Origin: Mytilus galloprovincialis
Lineage: Eukaryota > Mollusca > Bivalvia > Mytilida > Mytilidae
Assembly (NCBI RefSeq): GCF_965363235.1
Contig: NC_134845.1
Coordinates: 64,757,261-64,821,260, forward strand
Direction of reading: 5' to 3'
DNA: 64,000 nucleotides
Positions 1 through 10,554 of the stretch are shown piece by piece. The number at the start of each line of letters is the position of its first letter. Position 1 is the stretch's first letter. The translations under genes were made by a program, and so were the position numbers. Under the pieces are notes generated by a model. The model was not told the origin of the DNA and made no database searches. It worked only from the letters and a program-made list of their open reading frames with translations.

Positions 1-1050
1 TGAAAACGAGAAGCTTTTGTTATTCTTTTCCAAAAAGAAATATATAGATTCCTACACTGCAACAAGTGTATTCCGATATTTCTCCACTCGAGACAGTTAA
101 ATTTTATTATTTAAAGCGCGAGGCTCACTGACTTTGCTGTATGGGTTTTTGCTCATTGTTGAAGCCTTGTAGTGACCTTTGGCTGTTAATGCTATGTCAT
201 TAGGTCTCTGATTAAAATTGTCACATTGGTAATTATAGTTACATGTTCTATTATTTATATTTCAACCAGATAGAATGCGAAATTTGCCTCCCCAAAATAG
301 TTAGTAATCCATGTATAGTTTAAACTATATTAATTTAACTCGCCCTTAACAAAACAGACCTCTCTTTTCTTCCTTTTTCTCGTCTATAATCAAAGAAAAA
401 TATCCATTCATGGGGGTTTGGATGGAAATTATGTTTTTAATTTTAAAATTTTGTATTCTTCCCATTGTCTTTGTTTTTGTATTTCACTTTTTTGGTTTCT
501 TCTTTATCTCTATTCTTTTAGTGCCATCAAGAACATTACATCCAATTCTTTTAGTGCCATCAAGAACATTACATCCAATTCTTTTTAACGATTCCAGGTA
601 CACAAATCAATGAGATATGAATACTGATGAGCTCATGTACATGTGTGTAACAACACAAAAACATAACCAGATTAAAAAAGTACAATTTCACGCTAAAAAT
701 GTTTTAAAACATTTTCTAATCAGTTGAGATTTGCATACAGTTTCTTTAATATCGTGTTTCAATTTCGATCCCCACCCGCCCTTTTTCATCTGAAGTATTT
801 TTCATTCGGAAAATGTATGTCCTTCTAAATACTGCACACATTCATCATGATAAATATTCTGTTTGTCTGTAACAGATTAAATCATTTTATAAATCTTACA
901 AGTGTGGACACAGATGAGTGTGGATAGTATGTATGGATGTTTGACAGTGTCTTATGACAAAATGAGTTCTATGTTTTTTTCTATATGGTGTTATTAACTA
1001 TGTTGCACGATGACAACCAATCTGAGCATTATGAGTGTTATTTATTAAAT
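1..1050. other. Intergenic, no gene seen
   Basis: I see no supportable gene. About 120-230 resembles the GTTGAAG/CATTGG-type dispersed repeat seen again near 31900, 20850 and 63220. A short tandem repeat lies at 512-586. The rest is AT-rich sequence. Confidence 0.5.
512..586. repeat. 33-bp direct tandem repeat, about 2.2 copies
   Basis: The unit beginning ATTCTTTTAGTGCCATCAAG starts at 512 and again at 545, with a partial third start at 578. It creates a repeated peptide in one frame but no gene. Confidence 0.8.
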
Positions 1051-1420
1051 TTTTTATGCCCCCACCTACAATAGTAGATAGGCATTATGTTTTCTGGTCT
1101 GTGGGTCCGTTCGTTCGTTTGTCCCGCTTTAGGTTAAAGTTTTTGGTCAAGGTAGTTTTTGATGAAGCTGAAGTCCAATCAACTCGAAACTTAGTACACA
1201 TGTTCATTATGATATGATCTTTCTAATTTATAGCCAAATTAGACTTTTGACCCCAATTTCACGGTCCATTAAACATAGAAAATGGAAGTGGGAGTTTCAG
1301 GTTAAAGTTTTTGGTCAAAGTAGTTTTTGATGAAGCTGAATTCCAATCAACTTGAAACTTACTACACTTGTTGCATATGATATGATCTTTCTAATTTCAA
1401 AACTCATAACTGCTCCAAAA
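1050..1420 (+). repeat. Dispersed repeat with two internal ~95-bp subunits
   Basis: A segment starting AGGTTAAAGTTTTTGGTCAA occurs at about 1131 and again, slightly changed, at about 1300. Both are followed by the same GATGAAGCTGAA and GATATGATCTTTCTAATTT words. The reverse complement of the same family lies at about 62995-63170. The whole looks like a dispersed non-coding repeat; its class cannot be told from this window. Confidence 0.75.
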
Positions 1421-3489
1421 GTAATCTGATAGAATTTCAAGCATTTTAAGCCAATATTATCAACATCTACTAATGAGTCTTAATATGTCTACATATCTAA
1501 AAAGTCATAGTATTCAAAAGGTAATGCAAAATTATTCCTTTTCATTTTTTTTGTTATATGGATACACATTTGAGTGATACATGTACCAATACAATATTTG
1601 TTGTGGTATGAAAGTGCAGTAATTAGCATTTACTGTAACTATGTTAATTCACACAAATTGAAAAATAAACAAATGAATGGACCAGATGCTCCGCAGAGCC
1701 CAGCTTTATACGACTGCAGAGGTCGAAGCCTGAACAGTTGGGGCTAGTATTGACACAACATTCAAGCTGGAAACAGCTCTGAGTTTGAATTGTGATTAAA
1801 TAGATGACACAGCTTAGGTTTCTGACACAGAATGAATGTGGTCTAATGAACTTAAATATTTGTTTTGCTTTTGTGTTAGGAGCAATTCACTATGCTGCTG
1901 AATATTAATCCTTTCAAACAAAAATATCTAAAGAAATTTTCTTTTTAATTTCTGAAATGAGAAACATTTAGAGGAGACAAACTTCAGTTAAGAGATCAGA
2001 AACTAAAAAAATGTATAATTTTTCCATTTGTAAAAGGGCATACCCTAGAAAGTGCTTGCAATCACTGAATGGTTATTAATGACTGCTTTAATTTATCAGT
2101 TGGTAATAAAGTGAATATTGCATTGTATATTGTATAATTGATTTAAGTTGACTGAACAAAGAAAGATAACTCCAATTTTCAAAGAAGATTTCATAAAGCA
2201 TTGGTATTAGGTAATTCAAGAACCATTCTGGACAAACTCCAATTAAGGGTCTTGAATTTACAAAAATGTTTGTTTTTGGTCCGTAATTATTAGACTGTTT
2301 GTCCCATAACCCACACAATATATCCGAACCTTCTACTTATGGTATTAAACATTGTGGTACAATTTCAGAACAATTGAAATACTTATACATAACTTTTTAA
2401 ACCGACACTAGATTAAAGCTTGTTTTGGGCACCTTTGTACCCCTTATTCCTAAACCTTAGGGACCATAACCCCCAAAATCAATCCCAAGCTTCCTTTTGT
2501 GGTTATAAACGTTGTGTTATAATTTTGTTGATTTCTGTTGACTTATAATAAAGTTATTATCCAGAAACCATCTTTCGGACAGGATACCAATTTACGACCC
2601 CAAATTTTTTGTGGTTGTATAAAAATGTTGAACATGTGCAATGAAGTATAGTTTTTAAATCTTATTAGCTGATAAATTACTGAAAGCGGTATTATATATT
2701 ATAATTATACAGAATAACTAGCATACATTGTCTTAGACTGGTACCCGCATGGTCGTTATTGAAATTCTTCACAATAGTATATCCCGAAGTTCTATTACTG
2801 AATAATTTAATTTTGGATGTAACGCAACCAGATTTTTCCCACAAAAAAAAAGGGGGGGGGGGCTATGACAAACCCTCTAAATCCGCCTGTGCGAGAGGAA
2901 CCAACCCAACATTGTCTAGAAATATAATAAAATGTATTTGTAAAAGGATTGGAAATTATACAATACAGTAAAATTAAGATGCTCTGTCGAGTGTCTCTTT
3001 CCTGTTTCAAGCAGAATACACTCATAATTATTTCGAGGCAGTTATACTTGTCATTTTAATACTCCATATCTTACACAACTGTTAAAATAAAATATTTTCA
3101 GGTGAAAGTTATAATTTGATTATAATACATAAAATAACGCGATCCTGTATGCTTTTTATTTGTTATAAATTAAACCCTATGGAAACGCATTGTTATCGTC
3201 ATAAAAACTTTATGGAAGCGCATAGTCAACGTCATAAAAAACACGGCGAAAAATGTCAGTGACTGTACTATTTTTATTAAAGTCCACGAGTAGAATGAAT
3301 ACATTAACTAAATGTTGTACAGTGCATGGTAGCCTATCCTTTTTTTTTTTTATTCTACCGTGTTAAAGCATTGATTTTGCCTACCTTACCTTACTTAACA
3401 AATATTTTTTTTTCTTTTCTTTTTGTGCTGAATTTTGTGTATAAGATATTTGCCATGATGTTCTCGGAGTTCAAAGGTCACAAATGATG
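1421..3489. other. Intergenic, no gene seen
   Basis: AT-rich with stops in all frames. A stretch from about 1680 (GACCAGATGCTCCGCAGAGC) to about 1860 looks like a decayed dispersed repeat because it is richer in GC than its surroundings, but there is no second copy in the window to prove it. A mixed A/G homopolymer lies at about 2842-2862. Confidence 0.4.
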
Positions 3490-3499
3490 TTCAAGAATG

Positions 3500-4020
3500 G
3501 TCAATAATAAGTCTAAATATATAAATGTTTATTGTCATATACATAATAAACAAAACAAAAAATATAGCAAATAATAACAATTCTAAAAGAAATGTGCACA
3601 TGGACCAAATTTACAAGACTTCTGCCAACAGTGCAACAGTTAAAAAATGACTGTTAAGGAGTCAATGTTTTTAACATGTTCCAAGATAAAGGGATTTAGC
3701 ATTTTTTCTATGTTCTATTCTGGTGTAAGAGGCATACAATTACTTGAAGGTTAACAATTTTCGAATGGAAAAGGCCTTACTGTTTTGCTTGTTAATTTTA
3801 CATTCAAGGAGGAATTGTTTTTCATCTTCCAGCAAGTGGTACAGTTTACAAATTCTATCCTTTCTAGGAATTTTGTCATAGCAATCCTTTTCTATCTCCA
3901 AGTTTTGGTCATTAATTCTCAACCTAGTGAAGCATTTTCTTATAGAAAAGTTATTGGAAGCTAAATAAAATTCCCTATCCAAGTCAAGTTTTTATCTTTT
4001 ATCAAGTAACAGTCTAGTTT
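3500..4020 (-). pseudogene. Decayed LINE 3' end fragment
   Basis: On the - strand, 3982-3740 reads as a peptide with the segment FTRLRINDQNLEIEKDCYDK, then RKDRICKLYHLLEDEKQFLLEC. This is the pattern (K/T)LR-x-LEIE...R-x-DR-C...DE-x-FLxxC found at the C-terminus of many non-LTR retrotransposon polyproteins. The same pattern appears at 14990-15330 on the + strand, which supports a shared source. No reverse transcriptase or endonuclease domain remains upstream, so this is a 5'-truncated copy. The family cannot be named without a search. Confidence 0.55.
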
Positions 4021-4185
4021 CCGGCATCATAGCTATTCATTCCTTTTTCAAACATATTTTATTCAAGTGCCTACAATTATTAACTTTTTTCTAAAAGGTT
4101 TTGGTTGGGTGAAATATTCACTGCATATGTATCATAAAGAGTAAGAGTCCACAAGTTTTACATGTAATCTATATTTTTAGAATTC

Positions 4186-4295
4186 AGGAGTCGATTTCAC
4201 AAAAAACTAACGACTAAGAATGGTCGTAAGTCCTGAATAATTCAGTATACTTACAATCAATCTCAGTTCTAAGTATTTTGGGGAAATTGACTCCT
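4186..4295. mobile_element. Small MITE-like inverted repeat (110 bp)
   Basis: The left end AGGAGTCGATTTCAC and the reverse complement of the right end, AGGAGTCAATTTCCC, match over about 12 of 15 bases. Inside are TCGTAAGT-type words on both sides. Target duplication is not clear. It could instead be part of a longer repeat. Confidence 0.45.
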
Positions 4296-5589
4296 GTCTT
4301 GCTAGGTAAGGTATAGACTGTGAAAAAATAAAATGTCCAAGGAGGAGTCTTCCTAGTTCTGCTCGGACTGCTATTTGATGCAGTTTTTCTGGTGCTCAGC
4401 AAAATTTTTAAAAAATAATATGAGCCTTTTCAAATGGAGTTTTATTAATAAATGAAATTTGATCGAAGTTAGTTTTATTAATGTGAGAGGATCTCTTTGT
4501 GCCGCTAAAATTTTCAGGGTTTACGCTTCATTCCGCTCTGAGGTATATTATCTATTGTCATGCATGATAGATTACACCCATTTTCAAAAATCCTGCAGGA
4601 TCCTCCAATGCAATTACACTATTTACGTCAGTATTATTTCAATTCAAAATATGTGGACGTCCTAAACATTGAGGTTATGATACTGTAACTTTTCATACAT
4701 TTTTAATTAATCATAAAGTGTATTATTTTCGTGTTATATTTGTCAAAATCTAATTTAGTTGAATGCTTACAAATATTTGAATTGAATTGGTTTTTTTTTT
4801 ATGAAATGAATATAAAAAAGAATTTGTTACTGGTCGTTCTAATTTTTAAATAGAATTAAAAAATGCTCAAAATAAAATGAAAATGGGGAATGCGTTTCAG
4901 AGACAACAACCCGACCAAAGAGCAGAAAACAGCCGAAAAATTACCAGCATAATAACTTTTAACTTGTACCTACACTTTCAGACAAAACTATTCAACATTG
5001 TTATAGAAGTAGAATGAAAACATGGAGGCAGGCATACTTCTGAAAGTGACAAACAAAAACTAATTTGTTTACATAGTTAGTTGAGAAGGGCAGGGCAAAA
5101 ACCGTGTGTCCTCCTTGCCCCTCTCTATCCCATCTGTACTACGACGTATAAGAGATATCGACAACTAAATCAGAGTGAAGCAGTATATAATGTACTGCTG
5201 GGGATATTGACTTTATGAATCTTCAATCAGAGTTCCAATCACTGCATTGCTAACATTTATAAACGCCGACAGCAAACAAATCTGCAGCTTTCATTGCGGT
5301 TATTCTAATACCAGTTTGTAGTAGTTTATATCTATTTATACGGTTTACTTTTACAAATTGTGACTTTGGTGGAGAGTTGTCGCATTGACACTAATATAAA
5401 ATCTTGTCATATCTATTTATCATATGTTTAGTAGTAAATACAGTAAGTTTGAAATAACATTTATTTATCTAATGCTTCAAAAGAAAAAGAAGGCAAAGAT
5501 TTGCCGAGTATGACTGAAAAATATATTTATAGACAATTTATGGTTACTATCTTTATACAGCAACTTAATGAAATATTTTGGATTCAAAA
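4296..5589. other. Intergenic, no gene seen; repeat fragments
   Basis: About 4877-4940 carries a short forward copy of the repeat that reads ATGGGGAATG then AGACAACAACCCGACC; longer reverse copies lie at 8975-9090, 19975-20100 and 60478-60600. About 5280-5400 ends in a GGTGGAGAGTTGTCGCATTG word typical of another dispersed family in this window. No coding exon can be supported. Confidence 0.5.
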
Positions 5590-6235
5590 CATAAACTTAA
5601 AGAACTAGCCATGGAATTTGTTTTTGTCCCGGCTGATAAAGCTGCTAATAATATCATTATTGTTTGACGTTAATTTTATATTGAGGTTCTGCAAAAGAAA
5701 ATCACGAATTCACCAACATTCCAACTGACTTCATTTTCAGAAAACGACATCTGTAAACAAACACAAACTTTTAGCTACTTCTTTTCAAGACGAATCAAAT
5801 ACAATGAAAGTCCCAACTATGTACTGGCTTCCGAAGCTACACAAAAAACCTTACAAACATAGATTTATTTCTTCTTCAAGCCACTGTTCCACTACTAAAT
5901 TGTCTATTCTACTTATTAGTACACTTGGTACAATAAAAAAACTGTCAAATAAGGCCTTTGAAAATAATGGAATTAATTATTCAAAAACTCGTTGGAAGTA
6001 CTTGATAAATTGCATGCATATATTGGTTATTTTGAATCTGTTCAAAGTTTTGATTTGTCTACCCTATATATACCACTTTGTCGCATATTCTTATTAAGAA
6101 TGATTCACATCCCTAATTAACTGGGCATTTTAAAAGTCAGAATGCGAGCACATATGTTCAAACTCTTTTAGGTCATTTTTTAGTAGCAATAAACAAAAGA
6201 ACTATTTTCAATTGGACATGCTTTGATACTATATA
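5590..6235 (+). pseudogene. Penelope-like reverse transcriptase, N-terminal part (broken)
   Basis: Conceptual translation gives FVFVPADKAANNIIIV at about 5619-5665, then, after frame changes, VPTMYWLPKLHKKPY (5807-5851) followed by HRFISSSSHC, and later FDLSTLY near 6050. The PKLHKKP...RFI block and the FDLSTLYT-type block belong to reverse transcriptases of the kind annotated in bivalves as Penelope-like. The reading frame is lost by frameshifts and stops, for example at 5667, and stops abruptly at 6235, where a 1357-bp inverted-repeat element begins. The C-terminal half resumes at 7593. Assignment to Penelope-like elements is from motif memory; it is certainly a reverse transcriptase relic. 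Confidence 0.7.
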
Positions 6236-7592
6236 TGGGCGTTTTTCAATAAAAGCGTACATTTCAGACCTAAAAAAAATGGAAAATCAACTTGTCTAAA
6301 ATTTAATTTCAAGAGTTATTTTGAATACCTCTATAATAGACCTGTTTGTAAACAAAAAGTGCAATCTTAAATATTCTTTAAAATGATATTATTTTCATAA
6401 TTTGTGTACTGTTTCGTAGGGGACTTTTGTCCCCTACGAATCTTCTTCTAAACACACATATGTTTTGCAATTTTAATTGTCTCCTATAGACATTCCAGTT
6501 TGTTTACTTTAAATACTAGAAAAATATCATTTTTTTTCTGAATTAGAAAATCATTTTTATCGATAAAGATTAGGCAATACTTCACATATGAAGGTTCAAC
6601 TCATGTTACGTAGTGGACATTTTGAAGCGTTTCGTAGTGGACAAAACCGTTTCGTAGTGGACAAAAAGTTTCGTAGTTGACATCAACCCTATTATAAGTT
6701 AATAAAAACATAATAAAAATTACATGAAACTAACCCTTGTTATTTGTTTTGCACGAATATAATTGAAAAAAAGATTAAAAAAAGACTCCATGGTAGTGGT
6801 AGTGTCCACTACGAAACGTTTTTCTCCCATACTTGTTTCGTAGGGGACCGTTTCGTAAGGGACGTATTCGCATGCTTTATTTTCCCCCCACAATCCCTAT
6901 ATTGTAATAGTAACAAGACTGATTGTATTCATCAAAGCATTTATCAAGCTGTACACTGATATTTTTTTCATAATTTTAAAACCAGATACTGAAGGAGATT
7001 TGACCCGTTTCGTAGGGGACATTATCAAAAATACGGTATCACTCTGGTCCATTTGATGTGCTCAATTTTTCTTACCAACGATTTAATTGCCGTTATAAAA
7101 GCATCACTTCTTTTGTAAGACCCTAATGTTTATATCTCTTGCAAACAAAAATTACATTGATTTTATAAAACTGTTAATTGGCAAATTTTAATGACTTCGT
7201 TTCGTAGTGGACAATTTGTGAGGGACACACCTTCTGAAATTAAAAAACCTATATTGAAAGCTGTTTATTAGAATATGTTGGCTCTGAACATACTTTTGAA
7301 TTATTAAAGAACTTATGTAAAGTAAAAAAACCATTAATTTCTTCATTTTTTTACGATATTTTAGAGTATGAATGTTGGACAGGCGGTCTAGGGACATGCC
7401 ATTTTGGTTGTTTTGGACCATTCAGGAGTCAATATCTTATCAATCCCTCTAAAAAATAAACTGTTTCTTTGCTTAAAAATGTTAAATCTAATTCAATGTA
7501 CTGACTGCACAAAAAATTACTTGCAAAGATCAAACACGTTTTTTTTTAAAGTGGCTAAGACAAGAAAATACGTTTTTATTGAAAAACGCCCA
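6236..7592. mobile_element. Non-autonomous inverted-repeat DNA transposon, copy 1
   Basis: The left end starts TGGGCGTTTTTCAATAAAA and the right end is its reverse complement; about 23 of the first 24 bases match. TA flanks both sides (6234-6235 and 7593-7594), consistent with a TA target duplication of the Tc1/mariner type. The 1357-bp body has no long reading frame. It contains eleven copies of TTTCGTAGKGGAC or its reverse complement between 6412 and 7212; seven match exactly and four have one mismatch. It interrupts a reverse transcriptase frame, so it inserted after that element. A second copy lies at 20934-22293. With no transposase present, the superfamily is inferred only from the TA site. 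Confidence 0.85.
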
Positions 7593-8400
7593 TATGCGCT
7601 TGAATTTTTTACTTGATAACATCTTTGTTCGCTTTGGAGATTCCGTATATCGTCAAGTTATTGGAATTCCCATGGGGACAAACTGTGCACCACTTATTGC
7701 GGACTTGTTTTTGTATTGTTATGAGTTACAATTTATGACTAAATTTAGCAAAGACCCATCGAAACAATATTTGATACAAAAATTTAACAATACTTTTAGA
7801 TATATTTGGATGATATATTGGCTCTCAATAATGACGACTTCAGTATGTATACTAAAGAAATTGATCCTGTTGAACTTACTTTAAATAAAGCTAATACTAA
7901 CAATGACCACTGCCCTTTCCTCGATCTTGCCGTGATATCTATATCATTAATGGGAAGCTTAATACAAAAATTTATGATAAAAGAGATGATTTTTCATTTC
8001 CTATCGTTAATTATCCATTTTTAGATGGTGACGTCTTATGGTGTTTATATATCTCAACTTGTACGATTCGCTCGTGTATGTAACAACGTATTAGATTTTA
8101 TCGAGAGAAATTTATGTAGTACTGAAAAAATTTTACACCAGGGTTTTCGATATCATAAACTAGTCAAACCATTAACTAAATTCTATCATCGGTATAAGGA
8201 AATAATTCGTAAATATAACTCAACATTCAGACATCTTATACGTTCAGGTATTTCACATCCAATCTTTTATGGTAATATTCTTTACAAAGCACAAAAATGT
8301 CAGTATTCACCTCAAAAGCTTACAAAACCTTTAAACAGACTTATTACAAAAATGTTAGAAGCCTTAGGGATATAGTTACGATACTGTTGTCAGGTCATTA
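7593..8400 (+). pseudogene. Penelope-like reverse transcriptase, C-terminal part (broken)
   Basis: Continues the relic cut at 6235. The frame reads LLDNIFVRFGDSVYRQVIG (from about 7602), IPMGTNCAPLIADLF, then after a one-base frameshift near 7805 DDILALNNDDF; the sequence at the break reads as Y-L-D-D in the shifted frame, the reverse transcriptase active-site box. A further shift near 7935 leads to NGKLNTKIYDKRDDFSF, and another near 8025 to YGVYISQLVRFARVC and a basic C-terminus ending about 8372. At least three frameshifts make it a pseudogene. The catalytic box is present at DNA level but not in one frame. Confidence 0.75.
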
Positions 8401-8945
8401 AAGATTGCATTTTTTGGCTTAAATATTGATTCACTTATAGGGTCTTTGCTTCGGAACTATACACATTTATTTAAAAAAAAAACAGTTGTTGGTATGACAC
8501 GGGTTATGTTCTTCTCATATATTTTATGATAGTATATGATAATAAACCCCTAACGGGAGGGATTGTGCCTGATATTCATATGATGACGACATAATCTTTC
8601 AATCAGTTTAATTGAGGTCTGGAGCTGGCATGTCAGTTAACTGCTAGTAGTCAGTTGTTATTTATATATTATTGTCATTTTATTTATTTTCTTTTGTTAC
8701 ATCTTCTGACATCGGACTCGGACTTCTCTTGAACTGAATTTTAATGTGTGCGTATTGTTATGCGTTTACTTTTCTACATTAGTTAGAGGTATAGGGGAGG
8801 GTTGAGATCTCATAAACATATTTAACCCCGCCGCAATTTTGTGCCTGTCCCAAGTCAGGAGCCTCTGGCCTTTGTTAGTCTTGTATGATTTTTAATTTTA
8901 GTTTCTTGTGTATGATTCGGAGTTTAGTATGACGTCCATTATCAC
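8401..8945 (+). repeat. Probable 3' tail of the Penelope-like element
   Basis: Sequence directly after the reverse transcriptase relic. It contains GAGATCTCATAAACAT, AACCCCGCCGCAA and TGTCCCAAGTCAGGAGCC. These same words recur without any reverse transcriptase at about 16500-16650, 30410-30500 and 31715-31800. The simplest reading is that they form the 3' untranslated tail of the element and that other copies are 5'-truncated insertions. The alternative is a separate repeat that happens to sit here. Confidence 0.5.
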
Positions 8946-8974
8946 TGAAATAGTTTACATATTTGAAGGACGCC

Positions 8975-9090
8975 TACGATTGCGGGAGTTTATCGCTACA
9001 TTGAAGACCCATTGGTGGCCTTCGGTTGTTGTCTGCTCTATGGTCGGGTTGTTGTCGCTTTGACACAATCCCCATTTCCTTTCTTAATTT
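8975..9090 (-). repeat. Dispersed AGACAACAACCC repeat
   Basis: On the - strand it reads GAAATGGGGATTGTGTCAAA then GCGACAACAACCCGACC and GGGTCTTCAATGTAGCGATA. Same-orientation copies lie at 19975-20100 and 60478-60600. One frame is conserved as a short SKRQQP-like peptide followed by an LQCS(D/E)K(L/F)P-like word. Confidence 0.75.
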
Positions 9091-10554
9091 TGTTTGGATA
9101 AAAACCATCAATTTTGAATATGCAGAAACTGTACTAAAAATTTGGCAAACTTGTATACTTTCATAAATGACGACATAAATGTAAATCCATGGAAGCGCAT
9201 TGTCAACGTCATAAAGAAAGCGATCTATATACGACCAGTGACTGCATGTATCGCAATTTAAGTGCAATCTTATTGTGCAAACAAAAAAAATCTGCATAAA
9301 GGTTAAATGAGAATTCACAGCATATTAACCCATTGACCACTAACACAATGAAAAATAAAGTAAATAATCCAAACACTAGAAAAATTAAAAAAAATAAATA
9401 GTAAATATGCACGTACCCTTTTTTGATTCGAAATGTTTAGTCTATAGACATAATTTATTCCTCAAATAATTTCCGGTGAAAAAGCATGCAAGGTTGTGAT
9501 ATAAACACAGTTAAAATTTCATGATGCCCTTTGATAGACAGTAACATATTCTTTTTTTTTTTTGTCTAAAATATTTAGATTTAGACACTTGAGGTCACAC
9601 TTCTTTTTTCTGTATCTGGTGGTGTCGTCTAGCTATGTGTTTTAAATTGAAAACTTTTAGATACAACGTGTTTCAAGCAAACACTTAGGCCTAAAAAATG
9701 TAAACTCTCAAATTGTATCATTCATCGACGCCATCATATACTAAAAACTAATCTAAAACATTGGTTAATTGATTGTTTTTTGCTTGCCTGCTCGAGGTCC
9801 TGTTGCAAATATTTCAAGATTATTTATGACTTTGAGGTCCAGTTGCAAATATTTCAAGATTATTTATGACTTTGAGGTCCAGTTGCAAATATTTCATGAT
9901 TATTCAGGACTTAAACAAAATATCAATTTATTCAGAATAGTTAAGTTCTGCATGGTAAGACAGCATTAATAGCGGGAAATTATTGACGAAACAGGCTACC
10001 TACGGACCCTTCAGAGAGTTTTTACAATGTCGGGTTTCTTGCATGTAAAAGGCATAGATTGTGGTGCAACTTGCTTTTTCAGGCCAAACGAGGCCGTGCA
10101 TCTATTATAATACATACGCTCGAGCCAAGCTAAACGGACACCAAACGAAATATAAGAAAACGTTTATACTGTCAGACAGGTGCAGGTCAAGGATAGCAAT
10201 AGTTCTTTTCGTCCGTCAATAAACTTTGGGGTTTACTTACAAAAATGAGAGAGAAACACATATATGGACACACACACAATTAAAACAAACAAAACACAAC
10301 AATATTAAACAAAAAGAAAAAAAAAACACTCAAATTTTCGAAGCCGTGCACTTTCGATTCGAACAGTTGGCCCAAAAAAACATTACAATAGCATGCTAGC
10401 TACACATTAGAGGTGTTAATTTCAGTATATGCATGGTATTACATGACATTTTAAGACACGGAAAACAGGATAAAAACTGCAGCTTACTGTGCAACAAATG
10501 TATATGTTTTTAGACTATATAGTGAACAGATAACATAACAAGAAGATTTGCAAT
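9091..10554. other. Upstream region of C1q gene 1, no gene seen
   Basis: No coding exon is visible. It contains a 40-bp tandem repeat at 9792-9911 and A-rich stretches. CTATATAGTG at about 10514-10523 could be a TATA-like site about 35 bases before the C1q start codon, but the spacing would leave almost no leader, so I do not call it. Confidence 0.5.
9792..9911. repeat. 40-bp tandem repeat, three copies
   Basis: Units begin at about 9792, 9832 and 9872, each reading TTGAGGTCCAGTTGCAAATA (first unit slightly changed) and TTTCAAGATTATTTATGACT. The third unit diverges to TTTCATGATTATTCAGGACT, which is the form found singly at about 30825-30860, 50635-50665 and 60155-60185. The single form is therefore probably ancestral and the array a local amplification. 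Confidence 0.85.
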
